DNA from: Tetraselmis striata
Lineage: Eukaryota; Chlorophyta; Chlorodendrophyceae; Chlorodendrales; Chlorodendraceae
Direction of reading: 5' to 3'
Length of the DNA: 64,000 nt
NCBI GenBank assembly: GCA_006384855.1
Contig: VCJN01000537.1
Coordinates: forward strand, 1 to 64,000
This document shows, in pieces, positions 22,503 to 33,756 of this stretch. Both the position numbers and the translations under genes were made by a program. Every line of letters starts with the position of its first letter. Within the stretch, counting starts at the first letter, position 1. Under the pieces are notes generated by a model. The model made no database searches. It saw only the letters and a list, made by a program, of their open reading frames with translations, and was not told the origin of the DNA.

Positions 22503-24325
22503 CAGCACCCGCACGACAGTATTCCATGCTCGCGCCTGGCATTTCGCACGCTCTGGAGCTGAGACTGTAGTCGACAAGACAGTTTGAAGACGGCCGCAGA
22601 CCCCCGTCTGAGTAATGAAATAGCAAGCAAACGCACGAGACACCGATATCTTTGGGCGTTCACACGAGCGGGAGACATCATTGGCAGATGTGTCAGGCAT
22701 GCCCAGTACATGACGCGGCACTTACGTAAACCCTAAACACCATACTTAGGGGTCGTCAAGATTCTGCTGTATTTTTGTATCGCGGAGACGGGCGCAGGTA
22801 ACTTTATTCGCCTGATTGTTGTCATAATAATTCCCTAAATATTGAAATTCATCGATGTTCCCAAGGGAGCTCGGGTCCGTATGCAGACGCTATCTGGTCG
22901 CTACTATCAAATATCTGTCACATGCGGAAGAAGATATCTGATTTTGTGGTTTGATATGTGGATATCCTCGATCGCAGATATTGCTTTTGATTTTGTGGTT
23001 TCGGGGTACACATCTAAGCGCACGAATAAGAGGTTTTTCATCAGGGCAATTTCGAACCCAATACCGTTAACCCTCGTCGTCTTGTCGGTGTAGTCTCTCT
23101 GCCGGGTGGACGAGAAGGGTCTGCTACTAGTAGCACGATGCCGGTTTGGGTGCTCTGTTGTGCTGATTTATCGCGGTGATGGGAGTGTTCGTATCGAGAT
23201 TGTGGTGCTGTAATCGCTATATTGACTTAGCGCGGGCTGGGGACTGCTGAGAGACGTGCATCTGAAGGGTAACAACTACGTGACAGTAGGATTTATACGA
23301 ACCGGGTGAATTGATCCAACCGCTTGTCCTGTTGAACCTTCAGTGGTCTGTGGCGCAACTACCCTGGCTAAGACGGGAGCTGCCATAGCTTTATTTCTTG
23401 GGAGTGCTGGGCCACAGTATCCCACGACCATCGGCGTACTGTCCACAGTGGCTGGCCCGCTTCCTGGACAAGAAACCTAATAATAATAATAATAAAACAT
23501 TCCGCCCGCCCGCCGCCCCCTTGTCTATACATTGTACATGTACAAGTTTTACATTCCTAGCATCGTACAGCAGTACTTGATATTAATAATATAAAGCAGT
23601 ACAGCAGTACTTGATGCATCCCTGATTTACTGTACCCGTATTATTACATTACGTTTTTATTTTATTACATGAGCTAGCAACATAAGGCGATATCAGGAAA
23701 TAATCACCAAAATAAAAAGGACAATCAGAACGATATCAGGATAGTTACCCGTATAAACTATATACTATTACTATGGTGAACTTGCGTGCACTACGTGACA
23801 AGAAGTCCGCTTTAGCGACTTTTAGCCGTATGTTTTAAATATGGAAGCGCTGAATACGGTATACGAGACGACGCAAATAAATATAATGGATGACTGGATA
23901 TAAATGAGCCGCAGCACGATCGATGGCACATCATCTACCTATTAATACTACATTATTGCCGATTATTATTTTCTCGTACGAAGAGCAGTAGCGCAGTCGT
24001 TCGGCGGAGCTCTCGCGTATCCTGCGCCCGATCTTCGTCTAGATGGCGGCTGCCGCGAATACAACCACAGTCGATACATACATCATCGTCGCCTACGTCG
24101 GACGAGTCGTCGCGAGCGGTCGCCGTGCACCTACGAAGCAGGCGGCAGCTGGATGGTAATCAGCTTATTGTCCACTGCAGCCAACTCGACGCCCGCACTG
24201 CTTAGTCGACATCTCTCCAGCACACCGCAGCGAGGTCGAAGCCGTCGCTGTTGTTGGCTTCCTCTCGGACGCTTGCGGTTGAAGGCTCAGGCTTTGCTCC
24301 GTGCGCACGTGCGAGGTAGCGCACC
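22503..24325. other. AT-richer intergenic region
   Basis: No convincing gene. Contains a CCCTAAAC telomere-like remnant (near 22732), an (AAT)n run (near 23480), and one copy of the dispersed TTACATGAGCTAGC motif (23665-23690). The last ~300 bp become GC-rich before the ARF-GAP start and probably hold its promoter and 5' UTR. Confidence 0.5.
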
Positions 24326-27300
24326 ATGGCGACCGCGAAGGCCCTGGAGGCCAAGCACGAGAAGATCCTGCGTGCGCTCAGCAGGCAGCCAGAGAACAAG
24401 CGCTGCATTAACTGCGAAACCTTGGTAGGGATTCCGGCCCGGCAGCGCTGCTAGCGACTTGTACTGCGCGGGGGGCTTCCACCTTTCGCAGTCACCGCGA
24501 CCGTTGTCTCTGCGGGTGCAGCGCCTAGTCACGTGCCAGAGCGCTCTATCATTTTTTGTTCGGCAGTACTTCGCTGGCTGCCCACCTAATATCCGGATTC
24601 AATTCCGAGTAGCAAGACTTGGCCTTCCCGCTCCTCGCATGTGCGCGTAGACTTCACAGAGTAGGTCCGCAGTCTCCTCGCGGAACATGAGGGCACGGGT
24701 GCCCCGACCTCCATGCCGCTCACTGCCGCGGGTTTGTCGCGCAGGGACCCGGGTACGTGGTGATGGACCTTCGCATCTTCGTGTGCACCTCCTGCGCCGG
24801 CATCCAGTGAGCGCCAGCGCCAGCGCCAGCCGCGCCGCAGTGCCGCCCCTCCCGCGATAGCACCCTGCCAGCGCCTCCCGCTGCATGCTGATACTTCACG
24901 CCTGGAGGGCCTCGCCGCCGGAGCGGGGCTCCTCCCACTGACTGACCGGCTGTGCTTCGACCTGCGCAGCCGCAACTATGGGCACCGGGTGAAGTCAATC
25001 TCAATGGCCACCTTCACGCCGCAGGAAATCACCAACATGCAAAACGGCGGCAATCTGGTGCGTCACGTGACCCACTCCCCCACCTGTCCCAACTTTTTCA
25101 TATTGCCCTGGTTGTTTCACTACTCTATGCGGTGTAACAGTGGCGCTTGCTGTGCAGCTTGCGGAGGCGACGTATTTGGCACGATGGAACCCGTCGAGTC
25201 ATGCGAAGCCAACGGACAGGTAGCCAGCCCAGCGCGCAACCCGTGCTGCCAACTGCCACGCGAACGTGCGCTCGCTGCTGGTGTGTTGATAGCGGTGCGC
25301 CATGCCCAGGAGCGATGCAAGCTTGAAAAAGTGGATTGCGTCGGTGTTCCAAGAGAAGCGCTACTACACCGAGCACCCGGAGATAACACAGGTGCGCATG
25401 CGGTGTTCGATGCCAATGCGAGCATACTTGAGCTTCCCAGCTTGGCCACATCACGTGCTCAGGCCCCTCAACCCCCCTTTCCCCCCCAACCACTTCAACG
25501 CCATGCCGCCGATCCTCACCCGTCCGACAGGATCCCGCTCGTGCCTCTGACTTGCATGCCTCGGACAGCGGGCAGCACATTGCCGGCCTGGCGGAAGAGA
25601 AGGCGGAGCCGGCAGCAAGCAGGTGCGGGGCAACATGGCCACCCGCGGGGCCGCCGCCGTAAGCCTTGCCTGCCTGCCGTGGACGGGGTGCTCAGTGGCT
25701 CAGTGCTGTGGGACGGCGCTCCGCGCAGGATGGCGCAGCTGTCCCTCATCAGCATTGACGACGACCCGGCCCCGCCAGCACGTACCGAGCCGGTTGCTGC
25801 CGACGCGGGGGATGATTGGGCCAGCTTTGGAAACGACAACTCCGACTTTGCCGCCACGGCGGCCTCCAACCACAGCCAGCTGGACTCCTCCCACGACGCC
25901 TCCCTTGACGTGGGTCAGTATAATTTCGACGCGCCCCCCACCGCCGCGCCCGCTCCCCCGCCGGCCGAGCAAGGCTGGGCTGCTTTTGGCGACGCGGCGC
26001 CGGTTGGTGCGCCAGCCACCGCGCCTGCCTCGTCCGCGCCGGCTTCGGGCGGAGGAGGCTGGGCCTCGTTCGACTCCCAGCCCCCTTCGCACCCCGGGAC
26101 GGCCCTGCAGCCTCCGGCCGTCACGTCGCCGGTAAACAGCGGCAGGAAGGAGCTCCCAAGCGACCTCTTTGCGGACCTGGGACTCTCCGCTCCTGCGTTC
26201 TACGGCCAGGGCCCGTACGGCGGCGCACCGCCGGGCGGCAGCTCGGCTCCCATGCCGCCTGGGTATGGGTACGGCGCGAATCCTGGCTACAGAGCAGCGG
26301 GGCCACCGGGAGGTTATGGCTTTGGGGGTGCGGCGCTGGCTCCGCCCCGCCAGATGGGCGGCCAGATGCCGCCCGCCGGAGGCAACCCGTTCGACACCGC
26401 GTTCGGAGGCCCGCAGGCGGCCCCCGGCCTGGGCATGACGCTGCAGCCGGCCGCAGCCGCACCGCCGCCCGGCGCGGGCCAGAACCCCTTCGCGCTTATT
26501 CAGGAGGAAACAAGCTCGGCGCCGTCGACCAACCAGGACCTCTTCACCGACCTGATGTCGGGGGTAGGGGGCGCCAAGGCTGCCGGGGCGGCATCGCTGC
26601 CGCCTGCGGCGCATTTCGGCCTGAGCGCGGCGCCACTGAGCTCATCGATGGGGTGGGGGGGCAGCCCGGCGAGCAGCGCCCCGCCCCCGTGGAGCCCCAG
26701 CGCCGCATCGGGTGGCATGCAGCCACCCGCCGCTTCGTGGGGCGCTGCCCCCCAGCCATCCCAGCCTCTCCAGCAGCCATTCTTCGCTCCGGGCGCCGGT
26801 ACCACAGCTGCGCCCGCGGGCTACGGCGGGTTCGCTCTCGGACAGTTCACGGCCTCGCCCTCCAGCTCCGCGCCGAGCCCGCCGCAGTACGGCATGCCCC
26901 CGAGCACCCAGCCCCCCTTCCAGCAGCCTCTAGGCGCCGACTGGTGAGGCCCGCCTGACCCCTCGTGCGCAGTACTGACTGCTACGCAGTGTGGCACGCT
27001 CGTGCCACATGCCATCACGCTGCCCTGACACTCACTGTCTATGGCTGTCGCATCCCCACAGGACGGCTGGCTGGCAGGGAATGGGCGCGACACCGGTTCA
27101 GGTGCGCCCTCACCCCCCCCCCCCCCCCCCTCCCCCCTCTTTTCCATTCCACTGCACTGATGCCTCTATGCGCGAGAAAGTGGGGTACATATTCCTACTG
27201 GTAGCCAGCAGCCCCGCGATTGACACCAGGATGAAGAACGTTTTTGCACATGACCTGGGAATCCACATGGCCAGGGCAAATACGACCACCCTCCGCTCTG

Positions 27301-27433
27301 ACATGCCTTTTGACCCCAGGGTTACACACAGTCTGATGTGTGGGGAAATCGCATAAATCGTGGCGGTGGGCTAACACCTTTGGATTGTGTCAACACGCAG
27401 GATCACGCCGGCAATGGAAATCCGTTTGCGTGA
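24326..27433 (+). CDS. ARF GTPase-activating protein, AGD14/ZIGA-like
   Basis: Nine exons that keep phase: 24326-24424, 24745-24806, 24970-25057, 25158-25219, 25310-25391, 25576-25622, 25729-26943, 27062-27101 and 27401-27433 (TGA), about 575 residues. The N-terminal ArfGAP zinc finger is intact: CINC, 16 residues, CTSC, then the catalytic-loop arginine in GIHRNYGHRVKS. It stimulates GTP hydrolysis on ARF in vesicle coats. The long Gly/Pro/Ala-rich tail carries WASF/WAAF repeats, DLFADL and DLFTDL (clathrin/adaptor-type) and NPFD, NPFAL and the terminal GNPFA (EH-domain ligands), as in plant AGD14-type proteins. The tail exon could look like it ends at a TGA at 26945, but splicing at GACTG|GTGAGG restores ADWTAGWQG and the expected NPF terminus. 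A TGTAA motif lies 53 nt downstream. Confidence 0.93.
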
Positions 27434-27485
27434 TTGGCGCATTCGCTGCATTCATTGGCAGCGCCGCCCCTGCCCGCGTGCGAGA

Positions 27486-27490
27486 TGTAA
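27486..27490 (+). terminator. TGTAA poly(A) signal of the ARF-GAP gene
   Basis: TGTAA 53 nt after the TGA stop; the spacing resembles that of the bL21 gene. Confidence 0.6.
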
Positions 27491-28229
27491 TGGTTACAAG
27501 CACTGTCTCTGTATGAGTCTCGTCCCCAGTGGCTGCCTACGTGCCTGGCGTACACATGGGCAGTTGTGCCATCTCAAGTCATGGAAGGGGGCGGGACCCA
27601 CAAGGGAAAAAATGGAATTGATTTCACGGGCTTCTTTGTGAAAGTTTAAGCAAAACGTATTACTATGGGTAGTAATACTTGATAACGAAAAAACACACGA
27701 TGATTCTCAAGTTTTACCCGTACTTGGTGATGCGATCTGGATATGTGTCTAGGTTTGAACCAACCCTAAACCGCAAACCCCTAAACCCAACCCTTTCTGG
27801 ATAACAAATTTATCCTTATTGCGATCGACGAATGATACAGAATTTTATTATATACATCCCTCCACATCCCTCCTAGGTAAGGTCCATTTTCTGCCGAATC
27901 TGAGTTTGTGAAAGATAGGGCAACTGAATCTAGGGTTTGTGACCTGAAACCCGGGAATGTTGCATATATTCATAGTCAGCCTTTACCATCATAGGGTCAA
28001 ATAAGACATTGCTACCCTAACAACTGTGCTACACAAGTCGATTTGGCGCCACATGGGCGTTTCCAGTAGTAAAGATTATCATGTTGCATCTGCATTTTCG
28101 CGCGGGGCGCTGTCACCGGCTCTAAGTGGTACTCGCCCTAGTGCCTCGTCCGGATATGTTGTATGGCACGAGTATACAACACAAGTATACAACACAGGTC
28201 GCGTCGGCATTATTAACGGATTGTAAGTA
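27491..28229. other. Intergenic with telomere-like remnant
   Basis: AT-richer. Degenerate CCCTAAA units (ACCCTAAACCGCAAACCCC, near 27763-27795). No gene seen. Confidence 0.5.
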
Positions 28230-28232
28230 TAG

Positions 28233-28279
28233 TTACATGAGCTAGCTGCAAAAGGCGATCAGGAAACGCCTTTTGCAGC
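28233..28279. repeat. Dispersed-motif copy plus perfect 13-bp hairpin at the element end
   Basis: TTACATGAGCTAGC is followed by GCTGCAAAAGGCG (28245-28257), a 9-nt loop, and the exact complement (28267-28279). In copy B the right arm is missing. Confidence 0.85.
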
Positions 28280-28557
28280 AATTGTGCGTTAGGCAGTATG
28301 CTGGCCTCTTCTATGTAGCGCTCCAGGACCATGATCGATGCACTCCGGCCGCGTTGCTGCAGCTCCATTCCATTTATCCGATTGTAAGTTTCACGAGACT
28401 TGACGTTGAACTCGTCGCACACATATAAGGCAAAGAAAACGTCCACTACAGCAATTGCGCAGTGGAAGCAACACCAAAAGAAGGTGCGAAATGAGCACGG
28501 GCAGACGCATCAGACTTGGCCGTCTGCACTTTGACAGAGAGAATACCACCCAAGGTA

Positions 28558-29939
28558 TGAAGTAACTTGACAGTTGAATCAGCGATGCGTCGATTTTTCA
28601 GAAAATTTTAAAAGAACGGGTTCTTTATCACTGGCCTACAGTTCCATGAATTGCATTGCCAGTGCTTTGAAGTGCCAGCAGCGAGCGTTTGCATTGCCAG
28701 CGCTTTGCAGTACCAGTTTTTTTTTCCATTACCAGCAACGGGTAGCGAGTACCAGTACCAGTGCCAGCAGTACCAGCAGTACGAGCAGCGAGTAGCGAGT
28801 ACCTATACCAGTACAGTAGCGAGCGTAATTCACACCAGTAGCGAGCGTTCGCATTACAGTGACTATACCGATATAATAAACATTGCGTCCCCCCCCCCCC
28901 CCCCCGTTCACTATATCGGTATGTTCACTATATCGGTGTTCATTATAAGCAGGCCCACCCGACCGCTATAGTAAACGGTTTACTAAATCGGTTCTATTGT
29001 TTATTGTAACGGTGACCCCGTTCACTGTAGCAGTCTGTGCCCATGCAAGGCAACATGTGACTCTGGATTAAGGCAACGCTTGTTCAACTCGCCAGGATCG
29101 AGCTCCGTGTGGGCAGCCTCGTACTCCGCCTGGCAGAGATGGTGCAGGAAGTTGCTGCACCCTTGCGCGCCACAGCGCTCTAGGCTGGGTTGAGGCCCTC
29201 CAGGCCTTATCCTGCAGTTGTCTAGATAGGAACAGCGCTGCTCGGTGGGCGTCGCCATGGCGCGATGGCGACAGACGCGGTGGGGCAGTTGAGTGGCGGT
29301 GGGCGCAATGTGCCGCAGTGTGCCGCCGCCGCCGCCGCCGAGTGGCTGTAGAGGCCTCTGCGCCCGTACTGGAACGGTACCGGCTATCGGAACACGCCAA
29401 CGGCCGGGTTCGGCGTCGGCAACACTGCCGTTATGTAGAGAAGTTTACTATATCGGTATAGTTTGGGGCATTGTGTCCCCCCCCCCCCCGTTCACTATAG
29501 CGGTAAGTTTATTATATTGGTAAGTTTATTATAGGGGTATACATAGGGATTTTTCCCGGTGTTAAGAATCCGTCCCCCCCCCCCCCCCCGTTCACTATAT
29601 CGGTATGTTCACTATATCGGTATTCATTATATCGGTATAGTCACTTGTACCAGCGCTTTGAAGTACCAGAGTTTTTTTTTCCATTACCAGCAACGAGTAG
29701 CGAGTACTAGTACCATTACCTCCCAACCGTGAGATCGTAATCGGACGGCTGTGTAATTAAGGACCGTGGGTGGGTGGGCGGGTGGGCGGGTGGGTAGGTG
29801 GATTATAGTACTTAGTAGTACATGCCAGTAGATAAGCGCTTTAGTCATGCACCTATAGGCCCGATCCGCTGCACTATACGGGTACCCGTACGTACGGCCA
29901 TAAAGCTCACCGCCGAAAAATCGACGCTTCGCTGGATTA
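28558..29939. other. 1.38-kb insertion inside copy A
   Basis: Copy B is continuous across this point (GGTA|CCATGCACG). In copy A the two halves are separated, with a TA on each side (28556-28557 and 29938-29939), which suggests TA target duplication. No clear terminal inverted repeat. Inside are CCAGTACCAG-rich microsatellites, poly(C) runs, repeated TTCACTATATCGGT words on both sides of a small Cys-rich ORF, and GGGTGGGC repeats near 29770. Confidence 0.6.
29022..29258 (-). CDS. Small Cys/His-rich (zinc-finger-like) ORF
   Basis: ATG at 29258, 78 residues. Pattern: RCSYLDNC, then ERCGAQGCSNFLHHLCQAEYE, then KRCLNPESHVALHGH. Spacing of Cys and His suggests a small zinc-binding module; I recall similar HHLCQxE(Y/W)E modules in protist and oomycete genomes next to transposase genes (memory only). 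It lies inside the insertion in copy A and is flanked on both sides by poly(C)/TTCACTATATCGGT blocks, so it may be cargo or a remnant of a mobile element. No partner exon identified. Confidence 0.45.
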   Translation of the reverse strand: MATPTEQRCSYLDNCRIRPGGPQPSLERCGAQGCSNFLHHLCQAEYEAAHTELDPGELNKRCLNPESHVALHGHRLLQ

Positions 29940-32471
29940 CCATGCACGCAAGCAGAGACTCGCTGCAACAACTAACCCCCGCCGCGTGCGCGACAGGTGA
30001 TGGTGGAACTCAGCGGGCTGACTGGCGACAAAGTTCCGGAGAGGCTGGACGGACTGACCACGAAGGAAGCATGAAGTCAAAGCGGAAGGATCGCCAGGGA
30101 AATTGCGCACAGCTAGTACCACCGCAAAGATGTAGACCACCGTCAAAGCGGATTTTCCGAGGCGGCCGCAGTCCTCAACCACAAAAGGGTAGTACCGCGG
30201 TGAACACCCCTGCAGTGGGACGGAAGACGCCCGGTCCGCCGCGAGCTTGTTGTGCTCCGCCTCGCGGTCGCCGCAATCCTCGGGAAACACCAGCGGGGGT
30301 CGTTGCCCCAAGTGCGGGGTGTATACGCACGCGAGATCGATCATGTGATCGCACGCCGCCCCCCCCCCCCCCCCACGCCGCCAGCGTCAAATCTGACGAC
30401 CGCGAGCGGTCCGTTGGGCGCAGCCCGCTCGTCTCAAGGGCCAAGTCGCCGACTCATGAGCGGTCCCCGTCGAGCACCGCCCTCGCTTCAATCGCCACGG
30501 AAGCCCACAGATTATGCGAAGCGGTATGCATGCATGCGATGCTTGTAGTTCGCAACGGGGCAGATGGGCAGGTGATCCACGACGAACTCCGTAGCGTTCC
30601 GGTTCGAGCCATCCGTAGAGCGAAGCCATAAGGGGTCAACACCACACGTGGGGCCAGGGCATGTGACAAGCGTGGAACCCCCGCGCATGCGAAGGCCCAG
30701 CACCCGCGCAGCGGCGGCCGAATAAGCAGCATGGGGAATCTTGCGGGCTGACTCGTGATCCGACAGGAAAAGTGATAGGGATCCCGCCTTGCGCGGTAGT
30801 GTACAAGCGCAGGGGTATTAAGTCGTGAAGCCGCGGCACCTGTACGCTTGAAGCCAAGAGCGAGTAGGGCCACGAAGTCACGCAAGCGAATCGCACGGCG
30901 GAGGTGGCGTTGGACGACCATGGTCGTCGTGGGTTGATCATCGGAGCAGCACCCGTACCCGTACCCGAGGGCGGAGGTATCGTACCGCATGGCTGCAGTT
31001 TTGATAGGGAAGGAGTTGCCACTGGCGGCGGGGGGAGGGGGGGGGGGCACTAATTGAGGGGGCGTATATTGAGAGCTGCAGAAGCGCATATAGTAACGGT
31101 ATTGGCAGTACTCGTACCACCGATAGGAATAAGCGATTGCTGGGCAGCGCAGGCGGCCTAACCAGTTTCAACTCCATGAGGAGTGGCCGTAAAATATGTG
31201 GTGACGCGCAGTCCTCCGGTAGTGCTCGCACCCGTACGAGCCGTGATGGATCCGGTGCAGCGGTGGTCGCAGCATTACCGACCGTAAGTAACTCGAAGAT
31301 CTCGTCGTGGGCGTGCCCGTACGCGGCGCGTGCGCGCCGCACATCTGCTTGCAGTAACGTGGTGAGGGCACGTACAGTCTCGTATACGCGGCGCGTCTCG
31401 TGCACCCATGGCAACGCACTTTTAGCCACGGACGACACCTCGGCGCGAGCCGCCTCGTACAAGGGGCCGATGGCGGGCCCGTACTCCCGTACCGGCTTTG
31501 GCAGGCCAACCGATTGCGCGAAATAATATAAACGCCGCGGGGACCTCAGATTGCAGCAAGGCCATATTCAAACCGCCAAAATCTGCGGGCATACTCATCT
31601 GGACGATCGCCAACCTCCATTCGCGGTGTAGACTGGTCGCAATAGGCGTCCGAACCAAAATGCAACCAACGTCCAAGCAACGAAAATGCAGCCGAAATGT
31701 TGGCGGCGTCCACGGCCTCCAAGAAAGGGTCCAGCTCCGACTCGCGCCGGCATCAGCATGCGGCTGAGCAAGCCGGTCTGCCGCACCGCGCATACGACCA
31801 GCATGGCCCCATGGTGGCAGCCGTATCCCGACGTGCCAAAGGAGGCGATGCGCTCCAACATCAGTGCGGCGTGGACATCAGTACAGGGAGCGCCGCAGCG
31901 GCGTCGGACACCATACCTGGCGAGCGCGGCGCAGCTCCTGCGCATCGGCGAGTTTCGCCGCCCGGCAGTGAGCATCTACCACCGCCGGCGGCATCACATC
32001 CGCCGCAGCATCGGCGCCCCCCTCCGCAGCCTCTTCATAAGCCGCCCGCGCCCTCGCAGACGTGCCCGCCGGCAGCTCCGCCGCCTCCATCGGATAATTG
32101 TGTAACTCGCTGCCATCCCGCGACTCGCGCCACAATTCCTGCATCCCACACACCGAGAAGCCGGCGCGCACAGCATCCCCCTCCTCCCACAGCTGCACTC
32201 GCCGCTCTGCCAATTCCGCACAACTGCGGGGCTGCGGGATGAGTAGGGTCGCAGTAGCAGCCCGCAAATAAGCAGAAAGCGCCTTCGGCCCCGTACGACC
32301 GGTCGTCGGTAGGAGGGAAGCGGTCAGCATAGCGTACGGTCTAGCATGGGGAAGAGGACAGGCTGAGCCGCGGGACGGACGCCGAAAGCCGTACCCCGCA
32401 GCGGCATACGGGCCATCATGCGGTAGACGTCGTGGGTAGCGCACCACCGAGCGGTGGACGCGAAGGCCGCA

Positions 32472-32990
32472 TCATCTGAGGCAGCAGCCGGCGCGCCGTG
32501 CTGGCTGGAGTTGCAGCGCCCGCACGCCAGCTGTTGACGCTGGGAGAACCACACCGGGGGGCGGAGCCGTGGGAAGAGGGGGGGGGGGGGGGGGGGGGGG
32601 GCTGCAGAACTCGCAGATGGCGGCATGGGCCGCCGCTCGCGCGCCATGGAAAACGTGGTGGCCCGAGCGTGGGCAGCCGGGTCGTGGGGCGCACCGCACA
32701 TACACAGAGGGGTCAAAAGTGGCAGCGTAGGCGAGGTGCATGGCAGCTACCGCCGGGACGTCGAGCTCCATCCCGTGGTTCACGTGTGTGCACAAGGGGC
32801 CGGGCCGCTGGTAGGTGCGTCCGCAGCTGCCATTGCAACACCGGAACTGCCAGTCAATGCTCCCGCCGGGCGTGGACGACTGCACCCGCGCCATCGCAGC
32901 CTCGCGCGCCCACCACCACCACCATTGCCCCCGCCGGAACCGCGACCCCCACGGCAGACGCCCTAGCAAAGGGGCCGGGGGATGCCCCAC
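32472..32990 (-). pseudogene. N-terminal Cys/His region of the RT element, copy A
   Basis: Minus-strand open frame with CCNGSCGRTYQRPGPLCTHVNHG, a C2H2-like finger, and VRCAPRPGCPRSGHHVFHG plus ICEFC downstream. It is conserved in copy B (46258-46563). C2H2-type fingers upstream of RT are known from R2/NeSL-type elements. A poly(G) run at 32579-32600 interrupts the frame with proline repeats. No firm start codon. Confidence 0.5.
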
Positions 32991-33199
32991 GGTGCTGAAC
33001 CCCCACCGGCCACGCCACAGCCATAAACCGGGGGTCGATGGGGGCCGGATGGGTTTTCGGCTATCGGGTAGCGGATTTTAATTACATACTTCTGATACTA
33101 CGCGAGCCCCGCTCCTAACAAAAGCGTCGCCCTCTAAGATGGTGCAGCTCGCTGAATACCAACACCATACCAGCGGTTCCGGCCGGGGCAACTGCGGGG

Positions 33200-33756
33200 G
33201 GGGGGCAATCATCAGCCGGCAGCCGACCGGGGAAGGAAGGTCTTCAGGTACGGGGCTCGAGTACGGGAGGGGGGGGGGGGGGGTTGCCCGGTGGCGGCCA
33301 AGTCCGTGTAGCGGTTGACGCCGTAAACCGCGAGGTCTTGGGTTGTCATGTGGCGGTGCCGGGTCCAACAGGCGACGCCCTTGCGCCTCTTCTCGGGATG
33401 CAAAGAGGGATGCTGCAGTCCGGACACATGTACGAGGTCCAGCCCACCTTTTCGTCGTCAACACGGCACATAGTGCAGCGGGTGGACTTGGTGGCGTTTG
33501 TCGTTGCCGGGGTGTTTGCCGAGGTGCGTGATGCTATGTGGCAACGGGGGCGGTTCGTGGATGCCGTCGTCCCACCCGATGCGGAATGTGTTGTTTGTGA
33601 CAGACTCCATATCTTCACCAAACGGCATGGCCCTCCGTTGCCGTAATCTGCCGGGGGCAGGGGCTTGATATAGGCGGCCATGCGGCTCTTGAGCTGGATA
33701 GGCTGCCGCCTAGTGAATCGGTGGGTTGGGAATGGTGGCCGCATTGCACTGATCAA
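33200..33756 (-). pseudogene. Zinc-ribbon-like fragment, possibly piggyBac C-terminus
   Basis: STRCTMCRV, spacer, YMCPDCSIPLCIP gives CxxC...CxxC...C spacing like the C-terminal zinc ribbon of piggyBac transposases. Upstream QLKSRMAAYIKPLPPADYG is open. The frame then shifts by one near 33385. No DDD catalytic region is present. The assignment rests only on Cys spacing. Confidence 0.3.

Larger units (their letters stand above)
28230..33040 (-). mobile_element. RT retroelement copy A (decayed, RT core deleted, carries an insertion)
   Basis: Homologous along most of its length to 42304-46826, in the same orientation. Recognisable minus-strand blocks, 5' to 3': a Cys/His N-terminal region (about 32990-32470), the C-terminal end of the RT region (LERIASFGTSGYGCHH, near 31850), and a putative nuclease-like tail with PFVVEDCGRLGKSAL (near 30150). 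Relative to copy B, about 1.2 kb holding the RT catalytic motifs is missing (junction near 31885-31925), and 1.38 kb is inserted at 28558-29939. It has about 165 bp near the 3' end (28265-28435, ETYNRINGMELQQRG) that copy B lacks. The left end carries the TTACATGAGCTAGC motif. Confidence 0.75.

Noticed and set aside
25700..26614. 304-codon minus-strand frame opposite the ARF-GAP tail
   Set aside because: Shadow of a GC-rich, low-complexity coding exon; composition Arg/Gly-rich with no splice logic.
26945..26947. TGA as the end of the ARF-GAP protein
   Set aside because: GACTG|GTGAGG is a strong donor, and splicing to 27062 and 27401 restores frame and the family-typical NPF terminus.
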